Shown here in pieces: positions 8,473 through 19,145 of a DNA stretch of 64,000 bases. Positions within the stretch are counted from its first letter, which is position 1. Every line of letters starts with the position of its first letter. Made by a program: the position numbers and the translations under genes. Under the pieces are notes generated by a model, which worked only from the letters and a program-made list of their open reading frames with translations, ran no database searches and was not told the origin of the DNA. Source of the DNA: an uncultured SAR86 cluster bacterium (lineage in GTDB: Bacteria; Pseudomonadota; Gammaproteobacteria; Magnimaribacterales; Magnimaribacteraceae); contig CACNCK010000002.1 in assembly GCA_902618945.1 (NCBI GenBank), positions 62,001 to 126,000 of the forward strand, read 5' to 3'.

Positions 8473-10911
8473 CTATTGCATTAATAATTTTTTAGGAGAT
8501 TGTTTTGCGATGCCGCTTATTAAGTAATAACAAAGAGAAGACACAACAATAATTCCTAAGAGAGGCCCCATTAAGGATATTTCAAGATAGAAGTTTGCAG
8601 TTGTTTCGAATACTTTTGTCTCTATGAAATAGATTCCGGCATACGCAACTAAAGCTCCAAGTGTTCCTGAAATTAAACCTAATAGGGTAAACTCAAATAA
8701 AGTTGATTGTTTAATCAGAATATTTGATGCTCCTAAAGTTCTAAGTACTGCTGACTGATGCTTCCTGACACTGAAGCCATCTTGTAACGCTGAGAAAGCT
8801 AAGAAGAGGGCACTAAGTGATGTAAGTAATAATATAGAATTTAATGCTTGAGTAACCTGCTCAATTATTTCTTTGACTTGTTCTATTAATTCCTCTATAG
8901 AAAATACCGAAACAGTTCTGAATTCCCTCATAAGGTCAGCAGCGAGATATTGTTTATCAGATGGAATATAAAAAGAAGTTATATAAGTAGAGGAGATATC
9001 TTTAAAAAGAGAAGGATGACCAATAATGAAAAAATTTGGGGAAAAATTATCCCAATTGACCGTCCTAGTACTTTGGACATAGGACTTAATTATTTCTTCA
9101 CCTACCTTAATGAATACTTCATCTCCTATTTCTAACTCATATCTATCAGAGATATCATCAGAAATAGAAATACCATTATTTAAATTTTTATCAAACCATT
9201 CTCCCTTCAGTATGTCATTTTGTTCAGGAAGTTCTTCAATCCAAGTAATATTGAAATTTCTATCTATTTTGTCCTCTTCGTTTTGCTCCTCTTTTTTAAA
9301 AATAGTTGCATTGGTGACGGGATAGAAAGGTTTAGATTGAATATTATTCTCCTGCAAGAAAGATTGCATATTTTCTTTATCCTCGGGAGTTATGTTAATA
9401 GCAAAATTATTGGGTGAGTCTTCAGGAATAGAAGTTTGCCAAGATCCCAGAAGGTTTTTACTTGCAGAAAACGTTATCAGTGTTAAACCTATAGCAATCG
9501 TAAAGGCAAATATTTGGAAAGAATTACCAAATTTTCTTCGCCTAAGTTCAGATAGAGCTAGCAATATAGGGCCAGAAGCGCCTAAACCTTTTTTATTTTT
9601 TCCAAGCAGCAAATATATGGATCCAATACCTATCGCTGAAAAGCCGATGACACCGAAAAAGATTATTAAAGATAAAGTTAATTGATCTGTATAAAGGTAG
9701 AGAAGAAGAAGGAAAGCAGCCAGTCCCATTAGAAAAACTGGAATGAACCCATAGTCAAAGGATATATCATCTTTCAATACTCTCATTGGAGATATAGTTA
9801 TGAGTTTTATTATGTGAGGATAAATGAAACCAAATTGGCAGATCAAAACAGTTAAGCAAGTTATAAGTATTGGATAGTAACCTGGAGGAGGTAATTCAGT
9901 AGGAAAATAAGATGACATCAAGTTTATAAATTGGGACTGTAGAGTCCATCCGAGTATTAGACCAAATAATAATGTAAGGAAAGTCATGAATAGGAATAAA
10001 AGGAAATACATTGTCCTAATTTGTGTAGTTTTCATTCCAAGCGTCTTCAATATAGCAACATAACTTACATGTCTTCTAGTAAATCTTTGAGACGCAATTC
10101 CAACAGTACAAGCTGATAACAGAACAGCTATTAAGCCCCCTAAGAGAAAGAAATTTTCTGACCTATCAATAGTTCTTCCAAGAGAGCTAGAATCTTCACT
10201 TAGCACCTCTATGTTGTCTCCATTTTCTTTAATGGTCTCAAGATAATTTCTGACATTTTCTATTTCGTCTTCAGGCCCTTTAAATAAATAATTGTATTCA
10301 ACTCTACTACCTGGCTGGATGATATTTGTAGAATCTACATCCTTAAAATTCATGATAGTTTTGGGGGCGAACGCAAAGTTACCTGATGCTCTATCCGGTT
10401 CATACAGAATTGTAGCTGCAAAAATAAACTCTGAATCACCGATAAAGATTTTATCTCCGTAAGATAAATTCAATAAATTTTGCAGTCTTTCATCCATCCA
10501 AACCGTTCCTAATTCAGGACTTTGTTTAGTTAAGAATTTTCCGGATTTATTTTGAAGTTCCAACTCTCCAATAAGTGGATAGGCATTATCAACAGCCTTT
10601 ACGGAGCTCAGCTGCATGTCTTCTTCAGAAAAGATGACTGAAGCAAACAGAACCATCTCCATAAAATCTATATCTTGGAAAACTTGTGTTTGTAATTTAC
10701 TTTTAACGGTATTTTGATTTGACTCAAATTTAAGGTTTCCACCAAGGAATTCTTCCGTTTCAGCACTCAAGGCTTTTTCCAACCTATCTGTAAAAAGTGA
10801 TATTCCAGAAACAATTGTTATGGCTAATACCAAAGAAACAAGTATAGAAGTCAAATAACCTGATCTAAGCTCTCTTAAAAATATTTTAAATGAGAGGTTA
10901 AACAACATCAT
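8473..10911 (-). CDS. ABC transporter permease, FtsX/MacB-like (YbbP type)
   Basis: 812 aa with repeated FtsX-like membrane segments; ATGA overlap with the downstream-numbered ATPase gene; next to tesA as in the ybbAP-tesA arrangement. Confidence 0.88.
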   Translation of the reverse strand: MMLFNLSFKIFLRELRSGYLTSILVSLVLAITIVSGISLFTDRLEKALSAETEEFLGGNLKFESNQNTVKSKLQTQVFQDIDFMEMVLFASVIFSEEDMQLSSVKAVDNAYPLIGELELQNKSGKFLTKQSPELGTVWMDERLQNLLNLSYGDKIFIGDSEFIFAATILYEPDRASGNFAFAPKTIMNFKDVDSTNIIQPGSRVEYNYLFKGPEDEIENVRNYLETIKENGDNIEVLSEDSSSLGRTIDRSENFFLLGGLIAVLLSACTVGIASQRFTRRHVSYVAILKTLGMKTTQIRTMYFLLFLFMTFLTLLFGLILGWTLQSQFINLMSSYFPTELPPPGYYPILITCLTVLICQFGFIYPHIIKLITISPMRVLKDDISFDYGFIPVFLMGLAAFLLLLYLYTDQLTLSLIIFFGVIGFSAIGIGSIYLLLGKNKKGLGASGPILLALSELRRRKFGNSFQIFAFTIAIGLTLITFSASKNLLGSWQTSIPEDSPNNFAINITPEDKENMQSFLQENNIQSKPFYPVTNATIFKKEEQNEEDKIDRNFNITWIEELPEQNDILKGEWFDKNLNNGISISDDISDRYELEIGDEVFIKVGEEIIKSYVQSTRTVNWDNFSPNFFIIGHPSLFKDISSTYITSFYIPSDKQYLAADLMREFRTVSVFSIEELIEQVKEIIEQVTQALNSILLLTSLSALFLAFSALQDGFSVRKHQSAVLRTLGASNILIKQSTLFEFTLLGLISGTLGALVAYAGIYFIETKVFETTANFYLEISLMGPLLGIIVVSSLCYYLISGIAKQSPKKLLMQ

Positions 10912-11570
10912 TCAACTATTTTTCCTAATTTAAGATTAATCTTTTTATCACACCTATCTGCTAGATCATGATCATGCGTCACAACAACTAATGCATTGTC
11001 AGTTTCTGAATTAACTTCAAAAAGAAGGTCTGAAATCATTTCTCCATTCTTTGGATCTAGGTTACCGGTCGGTTCATCAGCAAATAATATCTTTGCAGAG
11101 CAAGCAAATGCTCTTGCGATAGCAACTCTTTGCTGCTCTCCACCGGATAATTGATTTGGATAGTGATGTTCTCTTTCTTTTAACCCAACTCTATCCAAGA
11201 AATATTTTGCTCTTTCTTCTGGTTCATCTTCATCTTTTAACTCAGAAGGTAACATAACATTCTCTAAAGCGGTAAGGCTTGGGAGGAGTTCGAATGATTG
11301 GAAAACAAAACCAACTTTTTCCTTTCTTAAAAGTGCTCTTTGCTCTTCATCTAATTCATGTAAAGCTTCTTTATTAAGGTAAATTTCACCACTGGTGGCG
11401 GTATCAAGTCCAGCTAGAAGACCAAGTAATGTTGATTTTCCGGATCCAGATGGTCCAGTTATTGCCAAAGACTGACCTTCGAGAAGATTAAAACTCACAT
11501 CATCCAGTATGACTAATTTACCTTCTCCTGAAGAGACTTCTTTCCTTAATTTGTTCACTTCAAGGATCAT
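10908..11570 (-). CDS. ABC transporter ATP-binding protein (YbbA/LolD type)
   Basis: Walker A GPSGSGKST, signature LSGGEQQRVAIARA, Walker B ILFADEPTGNLD. Confidence 0.93.
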   Translation of the reverse strand: MILEVNKLRKEVSSGEGKLVILDDVSFNLLEGQSLAITGPSGSGKSTLLGLLAGLDTATSGEIYLNKEALHELDEEQRALLRKEKVGFVFQSFELLPSLTALENVMLPSELKDEDEPEERAKYFLDRVGLKEREHHYPNQLSGGEQQRVAIARAFACSAKILFADEPTGNLDPKNGEMISDLLFEVNSETDNALVVVTHDHDLADRCDKKINLKLGKIVE

Positions 11571-11674
11571 TTTTATGTTTAAATAGGTGTATTACCCAAC
11601 TATAACACCTCTAAGAATCAGAATAAATCTAATTCTTTGACTATAATGCAAATTTTGATTTTTGTTCTTAAATA

Positions 11675-12283
11675 ATGAAAACCTTAAGTTTATTTATATT
11701 TATTCTCATTGCTTCAAATACGAGCTCAGAAGAAAATAAATCAATATTGATTTACGGAGATAGTATCAGCGCTGGATATGGAATGGAAAAAGAGAGCCAA
11801 TGGTCAGAATCTCTTAAAACTTTACTATCAGATGAAAGTTTTGAAATTAGTGTCCATAACAGGAGTATTTCAGGTGAAACAACAGGAGGCGGATTAACTA
11901 GAATCTCTAGAATATTAGATGAATTAAAACCAACATTTTTACTACTTGAACTGGGTGGTAATGATGCATTGAGAGGTTATCCTCCCAAAAATATTTATGA
12001 AAATCTTAATAAAATGATAGAAGCTTCAGAAAAACGAGGTGTTGAGGTCTTTTTAATGCAAATTAGAATATTACCAAACTATGGAAAGAGGTATCAGACT
12101 CAGTTTGAATCTATCTATCCCACTTTATCCGAAGAAAAAGAGGTAATCTTGTTACCCTTTATGTTGAATGATATTGCACTTAAAGAAGAACTTATGATGC
12201 CTGATGGAATTCACCCTAATAAGGATGCTCAACCTTTAATTGCAGAAATTGTTTTTAACAGTCTGAAACCTCATCTAGAATAA
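11675..12283 (+). CDS. tesA: SGNH arylesterase/acyl-CoA thioesterase I (TesA family)
   Basis: GDSISAGYG, LLELGGNDALRG, DGIHPN blocks; divergent from YbbA/YbbP-like genes. Confidence 0.92.
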   Translation: MKTLSLFIFILIASNTSSEENKSILIYGDSISAGYGMEKESQWSESLKTLLSDESFEISVHNRSISGETTGGGLTRISRILDELKPTFLLLELGGNDALRGYPPKNIYENLNKMIEASEKRGVEVFLMQIRILPNYGKRYQTQFESIYPTLSEEKEVILLPFMLNDIALKEELMMPDGIHPNKDAQPLIAEIVFNSLKPHLE

Positions 12284-12290
12284 GTTGAGA

Positions 12291-12863
12291 ATGAAAAAAT
12301 TAAGTAAGTTTTTTAATAATCCCTTATTTCTGTTAATTGCTTTTGCCTTAACATGGGGGATAACTCGAGACTTTTTTTATTTGACTTTTGTAATCATGGG
12401 ACTCGTGACAATCCAAGTTATCTTAGAAAAGCTTGCTCATTCTAAGGTTTCTAAACCTTTGTTCATATCATGGTGTCTGTTGATGCCTCTAGGTATTATT
12501 ACGATTGCTCTTCGAGATCCTATTTTTTTACAGTGGAAATTTTCAATCGTTCATTGGCTTTTCGGTTTAATTCTTGTTATTTCTAATCTTTATAGAGGTC
12601 CAATTTTACTTAATATGCTTCTATCACAATTGGGTCCTCAGTCTAACTCAGGATCCTCATCTGCTAGATCAAATGTGACAAATTTCGCAGGTTTTTTCTT
12701 AATTTTTGTCGGTTTTATAAACCTATACTTCATATATTTCATGTCACTAGAGGCTTGGGTGCAATTTAAAATATGGGGCGTTACAATTTTAAATTTTGTA
12801 ATGATGTCAGCTGCAATTGCCTATCTAATGAGAAAGGGTGAGCTTGAGACTCCAAAGAGCTAG
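12291..12863 (+). CDS. membrane protein of unknown function
   Basis: Multiple hydrophobic segments; ATG at 12291 immediately after tesA (ORF-track start is a TTG at 12285). Confidence 0.7.
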   Translation: MKKLSKFFNNPLFLLIAFALTWGITRDFFYLTFVIMGLVTIQVILEKLAHSKVSKPLFISWCLLMPLGIITIALRDPIFLQWKFSIVHWLFGLILVISNLYRGPILLNMLLSQLGPQSNSGSSSARSNVTNFAGFFLIFVGFINLYFIYFMSLEAWVQFKIWGVTILNFVMMSAAIAYLMRKGELETPKS

Positions 12864-12968
12864 ATTTGACTGATAATAACATCTAAAAATACATTAAAAA
12901 TAAATTGCACTGTGACCCTTTAAAAGGCATAGTAAGCTAAAGAAAAGGATTTCGTTGTGTTTACAGGG

Positions 12969-12999
12969 TAGCTTCTGTAGGAATAAGAAGCTATTTTTT
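12969..12999 (+). promoter_or_regulatory. terminator-like hairpin in the leader of TBDR 2 (candidate attenuator)
   Basis: TAGCTTCT-GTAGGAATA-AGAAGCTA followed by TTTTTT, ending about 12 nt before the ATG at 13011. Confidence 0.45.
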
Positions 13000-13010
13000 A
13001 GGGGAAAAAC

Positions 13011-15989
13011 ATGAACAACAGATTCTTCATTTATTCATTAAGCCTTTTTCTATTAGTACCATTAACTCTATTTTCTGAAGATGAAGATAGAGAGAGAGGA
13101 GGAATAGAAGAAATTACAGTTACAGCTGAGAAAAGAACTTCAACTGTCTCTGATACATCTATGTCAATTACAGCGTTTGATGGATCCTTGTTGGAAGATT
13201 TAGGTATGCAAGGTGCTGATGATCTTATGGATCAGCTACCAGCAACAACTCGCGATGCTTTTGATGTAAGAATACGTGGTGTAGGTAGGAACTTTAGAGC
13301 ACTTGGTGGAGATCCTGGCGTTGCAACTTATTACAATGGAATTTACTCACCAGACTTTGGTATTGCTGCTTCAGAAAACTATTTGTATGACGTAGAAAGG
13401 ATCGAAGTTCTAAGGGGCCCCCAAGGAACTCTATACGGTAGAAACTCTATTGGAGGAGCAATAAACTACATAACTAAAAAGCCAGCCTTTGAATCTGAAG
13501 GTGAAGTAAGAACAGTTCTTGGAGATTATGGCCTTGAACAATATTTCTTGATGTCCTCCGGTCCAATAACTGATGATATTGCTTATAGATTTACTGGAAT
13601 ATCTGTTGAGAGAGACGGTATACAGAAGAGTGTTGGTACCGGTCCTGATACTAACTCTTTAGATGACGAGAACATAACCTTCACATTACTTTGGAACATC
13701 AATGACGATATGACAGCTCAAATAAGAGCAAACGATAGACTCTCAGATAGAATTATAAATAACAACGTACTCCTTACTGAAGGGTACGGTCCAAATAGAG
13801 GAATGAGGAATACCACTGATCCTGTTTATGGATTAAGAAGTGCGACTGAGTCTACTCCTGGAGCAGTAGCTTTTACAAGTCCTGTTACAGGCCAAATAGG
13901 CTATGCAGCACCTCTGAGACCAGGTGTTGACCAATCGGGTTTTCCATGGAGATTTAACCCGGCCTACCAATATAATGGACCCGACGTAATAGGAACTTAC
14001 GATGTGAATGTAAATCATGACGAAAATTGTGAAGATTTTCCTTATGGTCCTCCCGGTTGTGCTTCAAATCATGTTATGTTTGAACAAGAGGGGCTTCAAG
14101 GTAGTTTTACATGGGATATAAACGATACAACGACTATAACTTATCTATTTGGTAAAGTTGATTTCGACTATACCTTCAATATTGATCTTGACAACATAAA
14201 CAGAGATTTTTCTCAATACAGAACAACTGTACTTGAAGATGTTCACATGACTACTCATGAGATTAATATCAATTGGATGATTGGAGATGAAATAGAGGTA
14301 ACCTCTGGTGTTTTCTTTATGGATGAAAATAGGAAACAAATCTATTCTTTAAGTAATAATGTACCTATGATCACACAGGCTGCAAACTATGGAAATCTGG
14401 AAGTACCACTTTCAGCAATCTCACCTGCATTACCAGTTCAAGTAAGTATTATGACTGCTCTAGGTTGGCCTAATGCAACACTTGCGCCTCATGTTAATTT
14501 AGGTGATGCCCCTTTAGGAGCAACTATCTCAGGCAGATGGCAGGGTGATCCTATGGGGCATGTTTATGCTCATGATAATGAAAATCAAACAGATGGTATT
14601 GCTTACTTTACCCAAGGTACTTGGAGAATTAATGATTCTTGGGCGCTAACATTAGGTGCAAGATACGCTGAGGATGAAAAAGAGGCTTTAGAATTGACTT
14701 ATGGTTATGCAGAGCTTTACGCAAGCGCTCTTGGTGGCTTAATCCCTTTTGCCAACTTAGCATCAGGTAATCCATTTATTCCTGTAGGTCCAAACACCAC
14801 TATTGAGGCGCAGACTAATGTTGCTATGGGAGCTGCAAGTTGGAATTATGATCCTGCAACAGTAGCACAATTGACAGCTCTTGCAGGAGCTGGACTTTTA
14901 GATGCTGCAGCCATCTATCCTGGATCAATAAATCCTGCGCAACCAATAACTCCTACTTGCGATTATACTGCGACAACTTGTGCGGCTCCTTTGAGACTTG
15001 GTCAAGGTATTCCATATTCTTACACTAGAAGAATCGGTGGAGAAGATTCATGGGACGATACAAATATCAGAATAAATCTTGATTATGAACCGAATGAAAA
15101 TCAACTTTGGTATTTGTCTTTTACAACTGGATTTAGATCTGGTGGTTATGCGTTGGGAGTATCTGGTCAAAGGGATGATCAAAGAGATGCAAATGGTGTA
15201 CCAACAGGAACTGGTCAAAGACTTGTTGATTATGACGAAGAGGTTGTTGAAGCTGTTGAGCTGGGATACAAAGGTCTCCATTTAGACGACACATTGCAAA
15301 TTTTTGCTTCTGTATACCACTATGATTACGATGGCTATCAAGATGAGTTAGAGCAATTTGATCCTATAAGAGGAGCAGGTGCTAACTTTGTATCAAATGC
15401 TGATGGTATTACTAACGAAGGGTTTGAAATAGAAATCCAATATCAAGCGAATGATCGCTTGAACATCGCTGGAAATTACAGTTATACCGAAACAGAATAC
15501 GGTGAGGACTATCTTGTTTTCACAGTAGACGATCCTACAAATCCAGTTGCAGCATTCGGTCAATGTGTTCAAGGATATATCTCTTGTGATGTTACTAATC
15601 CAAATTTTGCTTCAGACTATACTGTCAACCTAAAGGGAGGTCCTCTGAAAGGAATACCTGAACAGAAATTCACTATTAATCTGACTTATGAAATGGATTC
15701 ACGTTGGGGTCCAGTTTGGCTTTTTGCAACTCATTCTTATACAGGTGACTTTTCTGCTTCAGGTGTGCAGAGGGAACTTGATAGGATTGAAGCTCGTGAG
15801 GTCACAAACATAAGTGCATCATGGTATAGCGAAGATGGCAGTATCAATGTAAGAGCTTACATAGATAATCTGATGGATAATAAGATGTATTATGCTTTAT
15901 CGACAGCTAGTGCAGAACAGAACTTTAGGAAAACTGTTAGTCCCTTAAACCCCAGAACAATGGGTATAGATTTACGTTATAAATTCTAA
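13011..15989 (+). CDS. TonB-dependent receptor (TBDR 2)
   Basis: Signal peptide, EEITVTAEKRTSTVSDTSMSITAFD, VERIEVLRGPQGTLYGRNSIGGAINYITKKP, C-terminal DLRYKF. Confidence 0.96.
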   Translation: MNNRFFIYSLSLFLLVPLTLFSEDEDRERGGIEEITVTAEKRTSTVSDTSMSITAFDGSLLEDLGMQGADDLMDQLPATTRDAFDVRIRGVGRNFRALGGDPGVATYYNGIYSPDFGIAASENYLYDVERIEVLRGPQGTLYGRNSIGGAINYITKKPAFESEGEVRTVLGDYGLEQYFLMSSGPITDDIAYRFTGISVERDGIQKSVGTGPDTNSLDDENITFTLLWNINDDMTAQIRANDRLSDRIINNNVLLTEGYGPNRGMRNTTDPVYGLRSATESTPGAVAFTSPVTGQIGYAAPLRPGVDQSGFPWRFNPAYQYNGPDVIGTYDVNVNHDENCEDFPYGPPGCASNHVMFEQEGLQGSFTWDINDTTTITYLFGKVDFDYTFNIDLDNINRDFSQYRTTVLEDVHMTTHEININWMIGDEIEVTSGVFFMDENRKQIYSLSNNVPMITQAANYGNLEVPLSAISPALPVQVSIMTALGWPNATLAPHVNLGDAPLGATISGRWQGDPMGHVYAHDNENQTDGIAYFTQGTWRINDSWALTLGARYAEDEKEALELTYGYAELYASALGGLIPFANLASGNPFIPVGPNTTIEAQTNVAMGAASWNYDPATVAQLTALAGAGLLDAAAIYPGSINPAQPITPTCDYTATTCAAPLRLGQGIPYSYTRRIGGEDSWDDTNIRINLDYEPNENQLWYLSFTTGFRSGGYALGVSGQRDDQRDANGVPTGTGQRLVDYDEEVVEAVELGYKGLHLDDTLQIFASVYHYDYDGYQDELEQFDPIRGAGANFVSNADGITNEGFEIEIQYQANDRLNIAGNYSYTETEYGEDYLVFTVDDPTNPVAAFGQCVQGYISCDVTNPNFASDYTVNLKGGPLKGIPEQKFTINLTYEMDSRWGPVWLFATHSYTGDFSASGVQRELDRIEAREVTNISASWYSEDGSINVRAYIDNLMDNKMYYALSTASAEQNFRKTVSPLNPRTMGIDLRYKF

Positions 15990-16000
15990 TGTATTAGTGA

Positions 16001-16032
16001 AAAAAAGCAGGTCAATTGGCCTGCTTTTTTTT
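16001..16032 (+). terminator. intrinsic terminator after TBDR 2
   Basis: AAAAAAGCAGGTCAATTGGCCTGCTTTTTTTT. Confidence 0.88.
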
Positions 16033-16137
16033 GTTGCAAAAAAAAACGTAAATGTGCTAATGTAGTGCAATTCTACATAGAATATTTGTTAAAAGGATTT
16101 AAAAAGAGCTTAAAGCTCTATATTTGGGGAGGATACC

Positions 16138-19062
16138 ATGCAAAAGATTATCTATACGTTAATCGCTTTTTCAATTTCCGTTTTACCTTTCTCTATTTCT
16201 TCTGAAGAGGAAGAAGTTAATAGAGGTGGTATTGAAGAAATCACAGTTACAGCTGAGAAAAGAACATCAACTGTTTCTGATACTTCAATGTCAATTACAG
16301 CTTTTGATTCTTCGTTGATAGAAGATTTAGGTCTTCAAGGCCCAGATGACTTGATGGATCAACTTCCTGCTACTACTCGAGATCAATTTGACGTAAGAAT
16401 CAGAGGGGTTGGAAGAAACTTTAGAGCTTTAGGAGGAGATCCAGGTGTAGCGACATACTACAACGGTGTCTTTTCTCCAGATTTTGGTATAGCTGCGGGT
16501 GAAAACTATCTTTATGATGTAGAAAGAATCGAAGTTCTTAGAGGTCCTCAAGGTACTTTGTATGGAAGAAACTCTATAGGTGGAGCGATTAACTACATAA
16601 CAAAAAAACCAACTTTCGAAGCTGAAGGACAGGTTAGAGTATTGGTAGGGTCTGATGGTACGCATCAAAATTATCTTATGTCATCTGGCCCAGTCACAGA
16701 TACTTTCGCTTATAGATTCACAGCCATGACGGCCGATACAGATCCACTCCAAGATGGACTGGGTGGAGAGGACTTGCAGGAAGTTGATGATGAAAATATT
16801 ACTTTATCTTTTACATGGAATATTACAGATGAAGTAACATGGAATATAAGGGGAAATGATAGGCTAGCTGATTTGACAACAAATGCACCTATATTATTGG
16901 ATCAAGGTTGGGGTCCTAATAGAGGTACTCATAGTGAAGGCCAGCAAGTTTATGGACTTAAACAAGTTAGCTCAACATATCCTGGCGCTACTGCATTTAC
17001 ACATCCCATAACTGGAGAGGTTAGATATGGAGCACCTCTCATACCAGGAGTTGATAGAAACTCATCTATATTACATCACTTGAATCCTCAGTTTGGTGCT
17101 GATCCATCTGAAAGAACAATTGGAAAGTTTGGTGCAAGAGTCAATATGGAAGGTTGTGATAATGCAAAATTCCCATATAGCAACAGCAACTGTCAGCATG
17201 TAATGTTTGAGCATGAAGGAATTCAATCAGACATAACATGGGATTTATCAGATACGGTCCAGGTAAAGTATATCTATGGATTTGTTGATTTTGATTATAC
17301 TTTTAATAGAGACTTTGATCTTTCAAATTCAACAATAAGCACAAGAAGAGAGACTGTTTTAGAAGATGTACATATGACAACTCATGAAATTTTAGTGAAT
17401 TGGCAGTTAATGGAAGATGTTGAGGTTACCTCAGGAATTTTCTACATGGACGAGATTAGAAAACAGGACTATACCTATCTTACAAATAATCCTAGTGTTG
17501 TTAATCCAACAAACTATGGATTACTAGATGCTCCGGTTGGCTTTTTAGGAGGAGCTAGTATTAACTTTTTCCTTGGTACTGCTGGACTAGGTCCGCATGT
17601 TGCTCATAAGAGCGCACCTCTACAAGACGTTATAACGGGAAGATGGCAAGGTTCACCAGATGGAAGGGCTTATGAGTATTCCAATGAAATCGAGACTGAA
17701 GCTTCCGCTATATTCACTCAGGGCACATGGTACATCAATGATGAATATGCTTTAACAGTTGGAGCAAGACATGCAAAGGATAAAAAAGCTGCAGTTGAAA
17801 TGAGTAGTGGATATGCAGAGCTAAGTTTAGATTTTGCACGAGGTTGGATGCCTGCAATTCTAGCTGGAGCTGGAACCTTGGGACCATTTTTGGAAACTGC
17901 AGCAGGTGGTAATTTACTTCCTGATTCTGGTCAAACCACTCTTTCTTTAACTAATCTAATGAGAGGTAGTGCAACCTATACAGGAGCCGCTGGTGTTGCT
18001 GCCAATGGAAGTAACATTGCTGCCGTATGTGCTACGACAGATACAACTTGTGCAACCCCTTTGGCTGTTAATCAGGGTGCACCTTACAGTTATACTAGAA
18101 CCGTAGTTGATGATGACGAATGGTCAGATACAAACATAAGAGTGAATCTAGACTACACACCAAATGATGATCAGCTGTGGTATGTGTCTTTCACAACAGG
18201 ATATAGATCGGGAGGATATATATTAGGTGTAGCTGGCGGTAAGGATAGCTTAAGAGATGAATTCGGTCTACCTATAGGTGGAGCAGATCTAAGGCTAGAA
18301 ACATATGATAAGGAGACAATCGATGCTTTTGAGATCGGTTACAAGGGATTACACCTAGATGATACATTACAGATCTTCGCTTCAACTTATTATTATGATT
18401 ATGATGGTTATCAAGATAGAGTAACTCAATTTAATCCCAACGTAGGATGGGCAACTGATAGAGTTACAAATGCTGATGGTATAACTAATAAGGGATTTGA
18501 AGCTGAAGTTACATATGCAGCGACTGAAAGATTAACTCTTTATGCCAATTATAGTTATACGTTGACTGAGTATGGAGAGGATTATCTGATTGCAAATATA
18601 GATGATCCGTCTGTACCAAGCCAGATTTGGGGTACTTTTACACAAGTTGATACGGTTGATTATGTAGCAGTAGGTGCAGATGCAGATCTCTTTACATATA
18701 ACTTAAAGGGAAATGCGCTTAAAGGTATACCGGAACAAAAGTATACAATCAATGCTACTTATGAGGCCGACTCAATGTTTGGACCACTATGGTATAACAT
18801 AAGTTATTCATACACTGGTGATTTCTCAGCTTCAGGTATTGAGAGAGCTTACGATACTGTCCCATCTAGAGATACCACTAATGTAAGTGTTTCATGGTTT
18901 AGTGAAGATGGAGATATATCCATAAGAGCTTATGTAGATAATATAATGAATAACAAAGATTATTACACAATAGTAACAAGTGAAATAACAAGAGATTATC
19001 AAAAGTATGCATGGCCTTTAGCTGAAAGATCTTATGGGATAGATATGCGTTATAATTTCTAA
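16138..19062 (+). CDS. TonB-dependent receptor (TBDR 3), close paralog of TBDR 2
   Basis: Plug-domain blocks nearly identical to TBDR 2 (GGIEEITVTAEKRTSTVSDTSMSITAFD; RIRGVGRNFRALGGDPGVATYYNG); GGGGAGG SD. Confidence 0.96.
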   Translation: MQKIIYTLIAFSISVLPFSISSEEEEVNRGGIEEITVTAEKRTSTVSDTSMSITAFDSSLIEDLGLQGPDDLMDQLPATTRDQFDVRIRGVGRNFRALGGDPGVATYYNGVFSPDFGIAAGENYLYDVERIEVLRGPQGTLYGRNSIGGAINYITKKPTFEAEGQVRVLVGSDGTHQNYLMSSGPVTDTFAYRFTAMTADTDPLQDGLGGEDLQEVDDENITLSFTWNITDEVTWNIRGNDRLADLTTNAPILLDQGWGPNRGTHSEGQQVYGLKQVSSTYPGATAFTHPITGEVRYGAPLIPGVDRNSSILHHLNPQFGADPSERTIGKFGARVNMEGCDNAKFPYSNSNCQHVMFEHEGIQSDITWDLSDTVQVKYIYGFVDFDYTFNRDFDLSNSTISTRRETVLEDVHMTTHEILVNWQLMEDVEVTSGIFYMDEIRKQDYTYLTNNPSVVNPTNYGLLDAPVGFLGGASINFFLGTAGLGPHVAHKSAPLQDVITGRWQGSPDGRAYEYSNEIETEASAIFTQGTWYINDEYALTVGARHAKDKKAAVEMSSGYAELSLDFARGWMPAILAGAGTLGPFLETAAGGNLLPDSGQTTLSLTNLMRGSATYTGAAGVAANGSNIAAVCATTDTTCATPLAVNQGAPYSYTRTVVDDDEWSDTNIRVNLDYTPNDDQLWYVSFTTGYRSGGYILGVAGGKDSLRDEFGLPIGGADLRLETYDKETIDAFEIGYKGLHLDDTLQIFASTYYYDYDGYQDRVTQFNPNVGWATDRVTNADGITNKGFEAEVTYAATERLTLYANYSYTLTEYGEDYLIANIDDPSVPSQIWGTFTQVDTVDYVAVGADADLFTYNLKGNALKGIPEQKYTINATYEADSMFGPLWYNISYSYTGDFSASGIERAYDTVPSRDTTNVSVSWFSEDGDISIRAYVDNIMNNKDYYTIVTSEITRDYQKYAWPLAERSYGIDMRYNF

Positions 19063-19073
19063 CCTAAGAAAAG

Positions 19074-19105
19074 AAAAAAAACAGGCCACTAGGCCTGTTT
19101 TTTTT
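19074..19105 (+). terminator. intrinsic terminator after TBDR 3
   Basis: AAAAAAAACAGGCCACTAGGCCTGTTTTTTTT. Confidence 0.88.
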
Positions 19106-19145
19106 GGCTTTCACTAAGTCTTATGTAGAATGCAGCATTTAAAAT

